This document shows positions 43,500 through 52,148 of a stretch of DNA of 64,000 nt, one piece after another; the stretch's first letter is position 1; each line of letters opens with the position of its first letter. This DNA is from CAYSLU01 sp964431965 (GTDB lineage: Bacteria > Verrucomicrobiota > Kiritimatiellia > CAIKKV01 > CAYSLU01), in contig CAYSLU010000005.1 of assembly GCA_964431965.1 (NCBI GenBank), forward strand, positions 1 to 64,000. The letters run 5' to 3'. Both the position numbers and the translations under genes were made by a program. The notes under the pieces were generated by a model, which saw only the letters and a program-made list of their open reading frames with translations, was not told where the DNA came from and made no database searches.

Positions 43500-44906
43500 T
43501 CAGGGGACCGATGTCATGTGCGGCACTTCCGTTGATCTGTCGGCTGCCGATGGGACATGGCCGGTAGGTTCACGAGCGCCTGAGCCGGGCACGGGATATT
43601 CACCCATCGCCTTGTCCGTCAATCTGTCATAGTACCTGTCGAGTTCCCGCCGCACCTCGCCGCCGTCGAGTTCGTGCGGCAAGCACTGGCGCTGCGCGGC
43701 CAGTGCGGCAGCGATGCCGGCCGCCTCGCCGAGTGCCGCGGCGTCGCCCGTAACGCGGTAGGAGGCATGCGCGATGTGGTCGCCGGAGATGCAGCGCCCC
43801 GCCACGAGCAGTCCGGTCCGGTCCGCAGGCACGAGGCAGCGGTATGGGATCTGATACGGCGGCACCTGCTTCACTGTCAGGCCGCGGTCGTCCTTGGTGT
43901 GCCCGCCGTAGGCGTGTATGTCGATGTTGAAGGTTGCGTTGCAGATGCCGTCGTCGAAGTGGCAGCCGGCGAGCACCTCGTTGATCGTCAGGTAGTGCCG
44001 GCCCAGGATGCGACGGCTCTCGCGGATGCCGATCTGGCCCGCGAATTGGATCAGGTGCAGGTTGCGGAAGCGTGGGTTCCCGCTACGCCGGAGCAGATCA
44101 ATAGCCGCGACGATCATGCGTCGCCCCTCAACCTCGCCGCGTGTCACGTCGCCGGCATCTGTCGCGTCGAGACCGTAAAGGTGCGTGCACATGAAGATTG
44201 ACGTGCCGGGAGCGCCAGGCTGCGGGAAGAGGTACGGGTTTGTGTAGCTCAGTTCGCCGCCGGCTGCAGCCACGGCTTCGAGGATTTCCTGGCGGCGCAC
44301 GGTCTCAGCCGGCGCGCCGCCGACCAGCGCGTAGAGTGTGGCCGGTTGGCAGCGGCCGTCCTCAGCGCGTCCCATCTCGAACCGGCAGCCGGCGCGGGCT
44401 GCGACGTCGCCATCGCCTGTACAGTCGATGGTCACGCGGGCATACGCCACTTGCGGCCCGCTCTTGCCATGCAGCGCCACGCCGGTCACGCGTTCGCCGT
44501 CTACGCACACCTCGTCGCAGAGCGTATGCAGGCGTAACTCGGCGCCGGCTTCGCCGACCAGGCGGTCGAAAAGGGCCGCGGCATGCCCCACGTGGTATAT
44601 GCAGATCTCCGGACCCGCGAAGTGCATTTCGTAACCCTGCGGGGCCAGGCCGCGCTGAATCTCGCGGCTAAGGCCGCGCTTATTCCTGGCGTCGAAGAAC
44701 GGCGTAACCAATCCCATGGTCCAGAGCCCGCCCAGCAGCCCGTGCTGCTCGACTAGCAGCGTGCGGGCGCCATGGCGCGCCGCGGCGAGCGTCGCGCCAA
44801 GACCGGCGGGACCGCCGCCGACCACGATGACATCGTAGGTGCCAAGCGTGGCAGGTATTGCGGGGACAAGGATGCCTGCAATCTGGGGTTCACCTCGACG
44901 ATTCAT
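43500..44906 (-). CDS. FAD-dependent oxidoreductase (FAD_oxidored family)
   Basis: A 468-residue protein; GGAGG lies seven bases before the ATG at 44906. The FAD fingerprint is YDVIVVGGGPAGLGATLAAARHG (24-46) with TLLVEQHGLLGG; ATG-like contact VTIDCTGDGDVAARAG and the tail QIPYRCLVPADRTGLLVAGRCISGDHIAHASYR follow. It is a close structural sibling of the enzymes at 19301 and 48853. Probable cytoplasmic sugar or polyol oxidase/dehydrogenase; the real electron acceptor and substrate are unknown. It is followed by the beta-helix gene and preceded by a decayed beta-helix start. Confidence 0.9.
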   Translation of the reverse strand: MNRRGEPQIAGILVPAIPATLGTYDVIVVGGGPAGLGATLAAARHGARTLLVEQHGLLGGLWTMGLVTPFFDARNKRGLSREIQRGLAPQGYEMHFAGPEICIYHVGHAAALFDRLVGEAGAELRLHTLCDEVCVDGERVTGVALHGKSGPQVAYARVTIDCTGDGDVAARAGCRFEMGRAEDGRCQPATLYALVGGAPAETVRRQEILEAVAAAGGELSYTNPYLFPQPGAPGTSIFMCTHLYGLDATDAGDVTRGEVEGRRMIVAAIDLLRRSGNPRFRNLHLIQFAGQIGIRESRRILGRHYLTINEVLAGCHFDDGICNATFNIDIHAYGGHTKDDRGLTVKQVPPYQIPYRCLVPADRTGLLVAGRCISGDHIAHASYRVTGDAAALGEAAGIAAALAAQRQCLPHELDGGEVRRELDRYYDRLTDKAMGEYPVPGSGAREPTGHVPSAADRSTEVPHMTSVP

Positions 44907-44974
44907 GTTCTGTTCCTCCGGGCCGAATCGAGCACACATGGCGCAAGGCCGGACTGAGGCCACCGGCAGGCACG

Positions 44975-45107
44975 CCACCGGTCTGTTTCATTCACCGGAT
45001 GGCATCGCGCGCACCCTCCAGGGTGGCAAAGGGCCGGGCTCGGTCCCGGGGTTGTCATCATGGCCGTCCGGCGCCACGGTAAGTGTCCCTTGTTGTTGCG
45101 GTCGCAT
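44975..45107 (-). pseudogene. Decayed copy of the beta-helix gene 5' end
   Basis: From the ATG at 45107 the translation starts MRPQQQGTLTVAPDGHDDNPG, nearly the same as the beta-helix protein at 43468 (MRSQQQATLTVTPDGHDDNPG). The DNA remains similar for about 130 bases, through the segment encoding FATLEGARxAIR. The copy has lost one base after the NPGTE codons and has a TGA where the intact gene has a CGC codon, so it cannot encode the protein. It lies between the heparinase-like gene and an FAD gene. Confidence 0.85.
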
Positions 45108-45140
45108 CGTGCGCACCCCCCGCTATCCGCGCTGCTCATA

Positions 45141-47534
45141 TCAGAGGACAGCTTTCCAGAGCGACTCGAAGGTGTATCGCTCGCCGTGACGGACGACCGA
45201 CGGCTTCTCGCCCGCCTGGAGCTGCCACTGGGCCTGCGAGCCGACGGGTGTTACCTCGACGGCGGTAAGCAGGCGATGCCTCTTCGCCGCGGAGGCAACC
45301 AGTCGCAGCAGGTTGACCGGGCGGCGGTGGTCGTCGATGCCTTCGGCGGCAATCGCCACCTGCACAGGCACCCAGTTCAGCGGCACGATGCGCAGGCTGG
45401 CCTTCTTCCCGTCGATCCAGACCTCGTTTCCCGCCTGGCGCATGGGAAGGACTGAGTTCACGCGGAAGCTCATCGCCCATGCTTCGGCCATCGTGATCTC
45501 GTCTTCGATGAGATAGAGGTCCGGTCGCGGCGAGGCGACGCGGCGCAGGTTGACGGAGAACAGTCCGTCTTCCCAGGCGCGCGCGTTGTCACTGGCCAGG
45601 CATGCCCTGCCGCCTTCCTCGCGAGCTACGATGAGCGCCCCACCAAAGGCCTGTGCCGGCTGGTACACCAGGATGCCGTCCGGGTGCTCGGGATAGAGCA
45701 GATTGTGGCGGGCGGCGATGCCTATGAGGCCGGTCTCCGGATGGTCATAGTTGGTCACCCCGCGGTCGCAGGCCAGCGTCTCGCCCTCCACCTCCAGGAT
45801 GAAGGCTCCCTTATCCTGGTGGAAGTGCCCGCCGTAGGTCGGCCCGCTGCAGAGGTGGAAGAGAACGTGGCCGAGAGCCGGATCCTTTCGTATCGAGCTG
45901 GCTTGTCCCACATCGGGCAACACGTCGAGGCGCGGGCGGACCAGCGGCTCACCCGGCCATTCCTCGTCAGGAGCTACGACGAGATGGAACATGTCGCCGC
46001 CGAGCTTGCCGGCCCGGCGCATGGCCGCGTACAGATCTTTCCACTCCTTCCGGGGGGAGAGGCGGCCGTAGGCGGCAACCAGAGCCGGGGGGAGATATGA
46101 GTCGTTGTGCGCGTCGTTGACGCCCAGGTAGGTGGCGCCGTCATTGGCGGTGGAGAGCATGGCCAGCGCGTAGTCGCCGGTCTTCACCAGCATCGGGGTC
46201 GCGTAGTCGGCCAGCGACTTCCCGTGGTAGCGAGCCAGGGCGTAGGCAAGGGGCATCACCGAGCCGAAGGTGTAGGCCCAGTAACCCATGCCTTCCAGCG
46301 TGCCCCCGTCGGGGTGGACGTAGCTGTCGATCATCTCGTGCAGATCGCGCTCGGCTTCGGCGATCAGCCCCGCGTAGCGCGGGTGGGCCGGCAGCAGCCC
46401 GAGCAGGCCGATGATGCGTCCGGAGCTGAAGACGATGCCCTGATTCATGTGACGGATGTATTCCATGCGCTTGAAGTCGGACTCGATGCGCGGCAGCCCC
46501 TTCATGACGATGGCATCGCGAATCAGCTGCTTCGCGTAGGGGGTGAGGCAAGCGCCCGCCCAGTCGAGCACCAGCGCGCAGCCGCGGCAGTAGATCTCCT
46601 CGGTGAAGGAGCGGTGGTGCCAGGTGGCCCCGGGGAAGACGCCGATCAGGCTCTCGCACCAGGTGTCGCAATGGGCGGCTGAGAGCGCCATGCGTGCGGC
46701 CATGGTGCTCATCGCCAGGTCCCCATCCACCAGGCCCACAAAGGCGAGCAGTTCCATCTCGTGAGCGGTGCATTTGCGCGCCATGTCACGGTTGCGGCAC
46801 CAACGCCGGTCGGGCTTGGGGATGAAGTGGCCGACGTCCGCCTCGGGGGACGCATCCATCAGCTTCACCGCACCCTCGCGAAGAGCCGCGAACATCTCCC
46901 GGTAGGGGCTGAGGCGAATCTTCCCGCGCAGTGCGGCCAGACCGTCGGCGTCGAAGAAGATGCCGATCTCCGGCTGGAGGTCGCGGGGGGTGGCCTCCAG
47001 CGCGCCGGGCCAGTCCGGGGTGTAGGGGCTCTTCCGCGCTTCCATGCGATCCTGCGCGGCGCGATGGGAGAGTCCAAGCCACATCAGCACGACGCGAGCC
47101 GGTCGGTTCTCAGTCACGGAGAACTCGAGTCGGATTCTCGTCATGCGCCTGCCCGAAAAGGGGCCGTCGAACTCGTCGTTCGTGTCGCGGCCGGGAACAC
47201 CGCCGATGAGCAGGAAATCCTTCCCGTCGATCACCGCCTTAACCGTCATGCGCACCCAGCTCGGGAACGAGGTGAAGACGCGGAAGACATCGTATTCGGC
47301 TACCTCCAGGTCGCAGACCCGCTCCATAGCGACGACGGGGCGCCCCGGCTCCGCGCGGTCGATCACCACCTCCACCGCGCACCAGGACTGCACCACCCGC
47401 GCCCGTGCCGCGGGATCGAGGGTCACGGCGTACTGTCCGAGCAGGCTCAGCTTGTCTGTCGGATGCTCGCTGGAGCCGCCGTCCCAAAAGGGCTCGATGA
47501 TGGCTTCGGCTTCGTTGATCGCTACGATACGCAT
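45141..47534 (-). CDS. Heparinase II/III-like protein, large form
   Basis: A 797-residue protein; AAAGG precedes the ATG at 47534. Residues 1-200 form an extra beta-rich module (VEVVIDRAEPGRPVVAMERVCDLE). Residues ~210-530 form an alpha-toroid (MELLAFVGLVDGDLAMSTMAARMALSA; HPDGGTLEGMGYWAYTFG; WHHRSFTEEIYCRG). The C-terminal beta-sandwich carries GHVLFHLCSGPTYGGHFHQDKGAFILE and ACDRGVTNYDHPETG, with His/Tyr residues placed like the lyase site of heparinase III-type enzymes. No signal peptide is present. It is less similar to the other two heparinase-like proteins than they are to each other. Possible lyase for uronic-acid-containing chains. Confidence 0.82.
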   Translation of the reverse strand: MRIVAINEAEAIIEPFWDGGSSEHPTDKLSLLGQYAVTLDPAARARVVQSWCAVEVVIDRAEPGRPVVAMERVCDLEVAEYDVFRVFTSFPSWVRMTVKAVIDGKDFLLIGGVPGRDTNDEFDGPFSGRRMTRIRLEFSVTENRPARVVLMWLGLSHRAAQDRMEARKSPYTPDWPGALEATPRDLQPEIGIFFDADGLAALRGKIRLSPYREMFAALREGAVKLMDASPEADVGHFIPKPDRRWCRNRDMARKCTAHEMELLAFVGLVDGDLAMSTMAARMALSAAHCDTWCESLIGVFPGATWHHRSFTEEIYCRGCALVLDWAGACLTPYAKQLIRDAIVMKGLPRIESDFKRMEYIRHMNQGIVFSSGRIIGLLGLLPAHPRYAGLIAEAERDLHEMIDSYVHPDGGTLEGMGYWAYTFGSVMPLAYALARYHGKSLADYATPMLVKTGDYALAMLSTANDGATYLGVNDAHNDSYLPPALVAAYGRLSPRKEWKDLYAAMRRAGKLGGDMFHLVVAPDEEWPGEPLVRPRLDVLPDVGQASSIRKDPALGHVLFHLCSGPTYGGHFHQDKGAFILEVEGETLACDRGVTNYDHPETGLIGIAARHNLLYPEHPDGILVYQPAQAFGGALIVAREEGGRACLASDNARAWEDGLFSVNLRRVASPRPDLYLIEDEITMAEAWAMSFRVNSVLPMRQAGNEVWIDGKKASLRIVPLNWVPVQVAIAAEGIDDHRRPVNLLRLVASAAKRHRLLTAVEVTPVGSQAQWQLQAGEKPSVVRHGERYTFESLWKAVL

Positions 47535-47584
47535 GTTGCAGCCTTTCATCTCACACTTCCGCCACGTTGCACGGCCTGCGTCCA

Positions 47585-47722
47585 TCAGCTATTCGAGTCT
47601 GCGGGCGGCAGATCCTCCGGCGCCAGCCACGTCCCCCGGATCCACGGCACGCCGAACATGCCGGGCTTGTCATCATGGCCGTCCGGGGCCACCCTGTAGG
47701 TTAGGGCTTCTTGTCTCCGCAT
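47585..47722 (-). pseudogene. 45-codon chimera of a beta-helix start and a BNR-protein end
   Basis: An intact ATG-to-TGA frame, with GAAAGGG six bases upstream of the ATG. Codons 1-20 (MRRQEALTYRVAPDGHDDKP) match the start of the beta-helix gene at 43468. Codons 20-41 (PGMFGVPWIRG, then TWLAPEDLPPA) match the last residues of the BNR protein ending at 52149 (NPGMFGVPWIRG, TCLTPEDLPPA). The junction falls in CAACCCCGGCA, which both parents share (one base changed in the chimera). Similarity to the BNR copy continues past the stop into CGGCCTGCGT. It is best seen as a deletion or recombination scar that happens to remain open. Confidence 0.85.
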
Positions 47723-47742
47723 CGTATCCCTTTCATCAACAA

Positions 47743-48828
47743 TTATTCGTCGCCATTCCCCTGACTGCCCGTTCGCCTGGTCGGGGGCCTCAACGGCAAG
47801 TCCAACCAGGCCAGGCCGATGTCGCGGTTGAAGTGGCTGGTGGAATCGCCGCCGGGCGCGTCATAGAACACCGCCAGCCGGTCGCCGGCCTTGACGACGG
47901 ACGGCATGCCGATGCACTCGCAACTCCAGGTACAGTTCGTCCCGTCCAGCACCACCGCCTTGTTCCGCGAGTCCCACCGCTTCAGGTCCTGGCTCCAATA
48001 CACCCACACCGCGTCGGTGTACTCCTTGCCGGCCGCCGAAACCCCGATGTGGTTGGTGAACAGGAACCACGTCTGGTTTGCCTCCTCGTAGTACAGCGAC
48101 GAGTTCTCGATCTGCTCGGTCATCGGCACAATGGGCGTGGGGTCCACCGTCCACGGGCCGTTCAGATCGCGGGTCCGCGCGATGGCCAGTGACCGCAGCG
48201 TCTCGCCGCAGCAATACATCTGCGGTGAGAAGAACATGAGATACTCGTCGCCCGACTTCACGATGTGCCCGGGGCTGGCGTTCACGGCATAGTAAGTGTT
48301 CGGCTGCGGCCGGAAGGGAATCACGTCGTATTGCCGCGCCCACGGGCCGGCGAGAGACTCCGACCTCGCTTTCATCGTCAAATAGGGCGACGCGAGACAC
48401 TCCATCCCCGTCGGTCCGCGATTGGGGAAGCCGATGTAGAACATGTGCCATTCCCGCCCATCAAAGAAGAACCAGGGTGACGCGACGCCGGCGCCGTCCG
48501 GTTGGCCCGGTGATCCGACCTGGAGAGCCGGTCCTTTCAGGTCCCAGTCCGCCAAGTCCCGGCTAGTCGCCAGACAGGGGGTGAAATAGCCGGACGTCGA
48601 CCCGCAGGCGTCGTAGTAGAGATGGTAGGTTCCCTCGCTCTCGTAGACGATCGCCTCGCGCATCACCAGCGCGTCGCAGCCGTTCGGGCCGTCGCCGTGG
48701 CGCAGGATTCGCCCCTGGTCCACCGCGTCCAGCCGGTAGTAGGCCGATGGTCGCTCGAACACCGCCGGCTGCGCCGTGCGGTATACCCGGACCGGTTCGC
48801 GGCCTCCGTGAATCCTCGTTCCCTTCAT
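47743..48828 (-). CDS. Glycosidase-like five-bladed propeller protein
   Basis: A 361-residue protein related to the GH43/GH32/GH130-type propellers. GGGGAGG lies six bases before the ATG. Blade-like units are AIVYESEGTYHLYYDACGST, CLATSRDLADWDLKGP, GVASPWFFFDGREWHMFYIG, GHIVKSGDEYLMFFSP and WVYWSQDLKRWDSRNK. The repeated SRDLxxW/SQDLKRW motifs are blade ends. No signal peptide is seen. Catalytic acids cannot be fixed from sequence alone. It is the last gene of a seven-gene minus-strand run and starts 24 bases after the FAD gene ends. Confidence 0.8.
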   Translation of the reverse strand: MKGTRIHGGREPVRVYRTAQPAVFERPSAYYRLDAVDQGRILRHGDGPNGCDALVMREAIVYESEGTYHLYYDACGSTSGYFTPCLATSRDLADWDLKGPALQVGSPGQPDGAGVASPWFFFDGREWHMFYIGFPNRGPTGMECLASPYLTMKARSESLAGPWARQYDVIPFRPQPNTYYAVNASPGHIVKSGDEYLMFFSPQMYCCGETLRSLAIARTRDLNGPWTVDPTPIVPMTEQIENSSLYYEEANQTWFLFTNHIGVSAAGKEYTDAVWVYWSQDLKRWDSRNKAVVLDGTNCTWSCECIGMPSVVKAGDRLAVFYDAPGGDSTSHFNRDIGLAWLDLPLRPPTRRTGSQGNGDE

Positions 48829-48852
48829 ACGATCCTCCCCGTTTCCAGCCCC

Positions 48853-50157
48853 TCAACACCGCTCGGCATCCAGCGTAACGCCTTGTTCGGGTCGCGTCAG
48901 GCTGGCCCGTAGCGCGGCAATATCCACCTCACGCGGGCCGACCTGCTTGCTGGCGCACCAAGCGGCCGCGACGCCGGCCGCCTGACTGTAGGTAGCCAGG
49001 ATCGGTTGTACGCGATATGCGCTCATCGCAATGTGCGTGCCGCTGATGCTTTTGCCGGCCAGCAGCAGCCCGTCCACGCCCTTGGGCACCAGCGCCCGAT
49101 AGGGAATGCCGAAGACCGGCAGCTCGCGTTCGGTATGTGAATCGGACCCGGTCGTAGTACTCCCCCAGATGTCCAGGTAGTACTTGCCCAGGGCCACAGT
49201 ATCCTCGGACAGGATCCCGCTGCGCAGGTCGTTCTCGGTAATCACGTGCTCGCCGATGGTCCGCCGCACTTCCCGCACACCGAGACGCGGGGCAATCGTC
49301 ACCATGAAGCCGTTCGCGTGCAGCAACTCGACATCCGGTTGGATTGCGCGCTGGGCTGCCGCTTGCGCTTCCGCGAGCGCGAGCGGATCGCGTGTGTCGC
49401 GACAGGCCGCGGCGCTGCCCCAGTGCAGGTAGAGCCCCGCGTCGCGGCGAAGGCTCTCTTGCGGGTTCCGGTGGAAGTAGCCAATCGTGCCCTCCAGCAC
49501 GCCGGGACAGGACAGGCGGGTCATGTCGAAAGCCGGTCGGTCGCCACGCTTCTGGCTGATATACATCAGCGTGCAATGCTGGACGAAATCGGAGGCAACC
49601 TCGGGCGCGTGTGGTTCGCCGAAGTCCGCCTTGGCGTCGGTGCCGTAGCGTGTCTGGCATCCGGCCGCTTCGGCAAAGGCACCGCTGCCGGTGGCGTCGA
49701 TGGTCACGGCGGCGTGGAGGCGCATCTCGGCGCCCCCCGGCAACGGACAGATCCCCCCCATCACGCACGGGGCCCCGCCGCATTCTTTGAGGATGGGGCC
49801 GCTCGCCCTCAGGCCGTGGATTACCCGAACTCCCACCTCGTCCAGCATCTCATTCATCACCAGCAGCCAGGAGGAGGGCAAGTACCAGTTCAGCACATTC
49901 GTTTTGAACGGTGTCAATACGGGACGGGCGGGCAGCGCATAGCGGGCGGCGAGCCGGTCGAGCATCATGCCATAGATTCCGTTGCGGGGGCCGCCACAGG
50001 GCATGGACACGTAACTGCCGGTGATCGTCCCTCCCACAAAAAGATCCTGCTCCACGAGCATCACGCGCGCGCCGGCCCGGGCCGCGCCCAGCGCGGCGGC
50101 CACTCCCCCTGTGCCGCCGCCGATGACCAGTACGTCGGTTGTCTCTGTATTCTTCAT
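48853..50157 (-). CDS. FAD-dependent oxidoreductase (FAD_oxidored family)
   Basis: A 434-residue protein starting at the ATG at 50157, with AAAGG eight bases upstream. FAD fingerprint: DVLVIGGGTGGVAAALGAARAG (8-29), then VMLVEQDLFVGGTITG. VTIDATGSGAFAEAAG and the tail FGIPYRALVPKGVDGLLLAGKSISGTHIAMSAYR complete the family signature. The glycine-rich loop (GGGTGGVAA) is closer to the second module of the large FAD protein at 3252 than to the GGGPAG forms. It follows the TIM-barrel gene by four bases. Substrate unknown. Confidence 0.9.
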   Translation of the reverse strand: MKNTETTDVLVIGGGTGGVAAALGAARAGARVMLVEQDLFVGGTITGSYVSMPCGGPRNGIYGMMLDRLAARYALPARPVLTPFKTNVLNWYLPSSWLLVMNEMLDEVGVRVIHGLRASGPILKECGGAPCVMGGICPLPGGAEMRLHAAVTIDATGSGAFAEAAGCQTRYGTDAKADFGEPHAPEVASDFVQHCTLMYISQKRGDRPAFDMTRLSCPGVLEGTIGYFHRNPQESLRRDAGLYLHWGSAAACRDTRDPLALAEAQAAAQRAIQPDVELLHANGFMVTIAPRLGVREVRRTIGEHVITENDLRSGILSEDTVALGKYYLDIWGSTTTGSDSHTERELPVFGIPYRALVPKGVDGLLLAGKSISGTHIAMSAYRVQPILATYSQAAGVAAAWCASKQVGPREVDIAALRASLTRPEQGVTLDAERC

Positions 50158-50161
50158 GCGC

Positions 50162-51031
50162 TTAGCCTTTGCCTGATCCAAGCAATTCCCGCACATAGGC
50201 GGCATTAGCTTGCACTTGATCGAGATGCTTCTGCCACATGCCCACGCACACGACGTCGCAGGGCTTGATGTTCTCGTAGGCGTAGCGCAGGGCTGCCTCC
50301 ACCTCCTGCCGGGTGCGGCACTTGCGGTTGGCGCCAAGCACCTTGAACACCAGGCAGGGCTTGTCCAGGGAGCGGACCACGCCGGCCATGCGGTCCCGGT
50401 CGGGGTCGTCAAAGATCTCGGTCGTACGGTCGATGCCTTTGCGCCGGGTTCCGGCATAGGCCGTGTAGAACGAGAGCTGGTAGAAATCGAGGTCCCAGCC
50501 TTGCGACGCCACTTCTTCGGCCACCTCCGGAAGATGGGTGCACAGCCCGATGAGCCGGCCGGTGTCGCGAAGCCGCTTCATGGCATCACGGACCTCCGGC
50601 AGGCGGCCCTCGAAGTACAGCCGGTCGGTGCGTTCGCCGAAGTGCTGGATGCCGATCGGGGGAGGTGTGACGGCCAGGATCTCCCGCAATTCCGCTTCCC
50701 TATTGAGGGTTTGACCCAGTGCCTGCTTCCCCTCGTCATTGCCGTAGAAAGTGGCGATCCACTGCAAGCGGCCGCCACTGGCGAAGTGGTCGCGGAGGAG
50801 GGCGTGCATATCCGCTCCGCCGAACTGCGCCGTATTGATGCCGCACTCCTCGCAGCGCCGCAGCGTCGCCAGAACCCGGCTTCGCTCCCCATGCCAGGCT
50901 TTCATCTCGGCCGTGAGTTCTTCGGAAAAGTGCGACCAGCCCTTCAACGGATTGTGGCCGACCAGCAGACGGGTGATGTCATGTTTTCCCCATCGCACGC
51001 ACGGTAGCCGTGGTGACGTCTGTGTTTCCAT
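50162..51031 (-). CDS. TIM-barrel protein related to aldo/keto reductases
   Basis: A 289-residue protein. The first strand and loop, VRWGKHDITRLLVGHNPLKGW, resemble the opening of aldo/keto reductases (G-T---SRL--G-NP-SG). ECGINTAQFGG, IGIQHFGERTDRLYFEG, RLIGLCTHLPEVAE and DLDFYQLSFYTAYAG mark successive strands. The Asp-Tyr-Lys-His tetrad of active reductases is not evident, and the group is widespread but uncharacterised in PVC genomes. Its ATG at 51031 overlaps the UroD stop by one base (TAATG), so expression is coupled. Cytoplasmic by sequence. Confidence 0.75.
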   Translation of the reverse strand: METQTSPRLPCVRWGKHDITRLLVGHNPLKGWSHFSEELTAEMKAWHGERSRVLATLRRCEECGINTAQFGGADMHALLRDHFASGGRLQWIATFYGNDEGKQALGQTLNREAELREILAVTPPPIGIQHFGERTDRLYFEGRLPEVRDAMKRLRDTGRLIGLCTHLPEVAEEVASQGWDLDFYQLSFYTAYAGTRRKGIDRTTEIFDDPDRDRMAGVVRSLDKPCLVFKVLGANRKCRTRQEVEAALRYAYENIKPCDVVCVGMWQKHLDQVQANAAYVRELLGSGKG

Positions 51032-52107
51032 TATTCCGCCCTCCCGCCGAGCCTGCCATACGACCCGTAGTCCCGCACGGCTTCATAGAAGGCCAGCACG
51101 TTCGCCCACGGCACATCGCGGTTAATGCTATGGGATGGCCCGATCACGTAGCCGCCGCCGGGCGCGAGTCGCCGCATGTATTGCCGGACAACGCCCCGGA
51201 CCTCCGCCGGCGTGCCGCGCGGCAGGGTCGTCTGCGTTCCCACCGTTCCCCAGAGCGTCAGGCGGTCGCCGTATCGCGCCTTGATCTCGAACGGATCCAT
51301 GCACTCCGGCTGAATCGGGTTCAGGATCGTCACCCCGACCTCGATGAGGTCCTCGATGATTTCACGGACATCCCCGTCGCTGTGGTAGAAGACGGGAATA
51401 TCCGGTCGCACCTCGCGCGCCGCGGCGATGACCGAAGCCAGCCGCGGCTTGAGAAAGGTTCGCCACACGGCCGGGCTGATCATCATGCCGTGCTGAGACC
51501 CGACATCGTCGCCCAGGCGCAGGATGTCCACCCCCGCCATGGCGTAACAGCGGGCCATGCGCTGCTTCCGCACCGTGATCTCATCGAAAAGGCGATGCAC
51601 GAGATCCGGGTTATCGGAGAATGCGATCATCAGATTCTCCATGCCGTACAGGTTCCAGCCCAGCTCGAAGATCGTTTGCGACATGGCCCCCTGCGCCGCA
51701 ACGCCGTCACGGTGAAACCGTTCGACGCTCGCCGCGAGTTCCGCCGGAACGGTGTCGCCGCGAACATCGGGGAAGGGGAACCCGTCCAGTTCCGCGGGGT
51801 CCGTCATGCCCTCCAACGGTCCACGCACATCATAACTCTCGCCGGTGGGACTGAACCACCGCGCCACCCCCCAGGCATCGACCGTCGCTTCGGGTGGTAT
51901 CCCGCGGAGGTGGTTCTCCCGGATCGCGGGATCAGGATCGCCCAGCACCAGATCGACCGCATGAACGTCCTGACGCATCAGCGCGGCATCGTAGGGTTCG
52001 CCGTATAGCTCAGCAATCGCGCGCGGTACTTCGTAGGCCAGACAGACCGGCACGCGATCCGGTTCCTGGTGCCGCAGGGCCAGCAGAACTCGTTCTCTGG
52101 ATGTCAT
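51031..52107 (-). CDS. Uroporphyrinogen decarboxylase-like protein
   Basis: A 358-residue URO-D superfamily protein beginning MTSRERVLLALRHQEPDRVPV, the standard opening of the catabolic URO-D branch. Further signatures are AGVDILRLGDDVGSQHGMMISP, VFYHSDGDVREIIEDLIEVGVTILNPIQPE and TLWGTVGTQTTLP. It is more like the common methyltransferase-type family (PF01208) than the sibling at 54628. Tightly coupled to the TIM-barrel gene. In PVC loci these proteins are proposed to transfer methyl groups or decarboxylate; the substrate is unknown. Confidence 0.88.
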   Translation of the reverse strand: MTSRERVLLALRHQEPDRVPVCLAYEVPRAIAELYGEPYDAALMRQDVHAVDLVLGDPDPAIRENHLRGIPPEATVDAWGVARWFSPTGESYDVRGPLEGMTDPAELDGFPFPDVRGDTVPAELAASVERFHRDGVAAQGAMSQTIFELGWNLYGMENLMIAFSDNPDLVHRLFDEITVRKQRMARCYAMAGVDILRLGDDVGSQHGMMISPAVWRTFLKPRLASVIAAAREVRPDIPVFYHSDGDVREIIEDLIEVGVTILNPIQPECMDPFEIKARYGDRLTLWGTVGTQTTLPRGTPAEVRGVVRQYMRRLAPGGGYVIGPSHSINRDVPWANVLAFYEAVRDYGSYGRLGGRAE

Positions 52108-52148
52108 GCGCTCTCATACTCCCTCACGCGCTGTACGGCCTGCGTGTC

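Noticed and set aside
50158..50457. Longer start for the FAD oxidoreductase at 48853
   Set aside because: The added residues are an Arg/Pro-rich reading of the TIM-barrel gene in another frame; the FAD fingerprint begins a few residues after the ATG at 50157.
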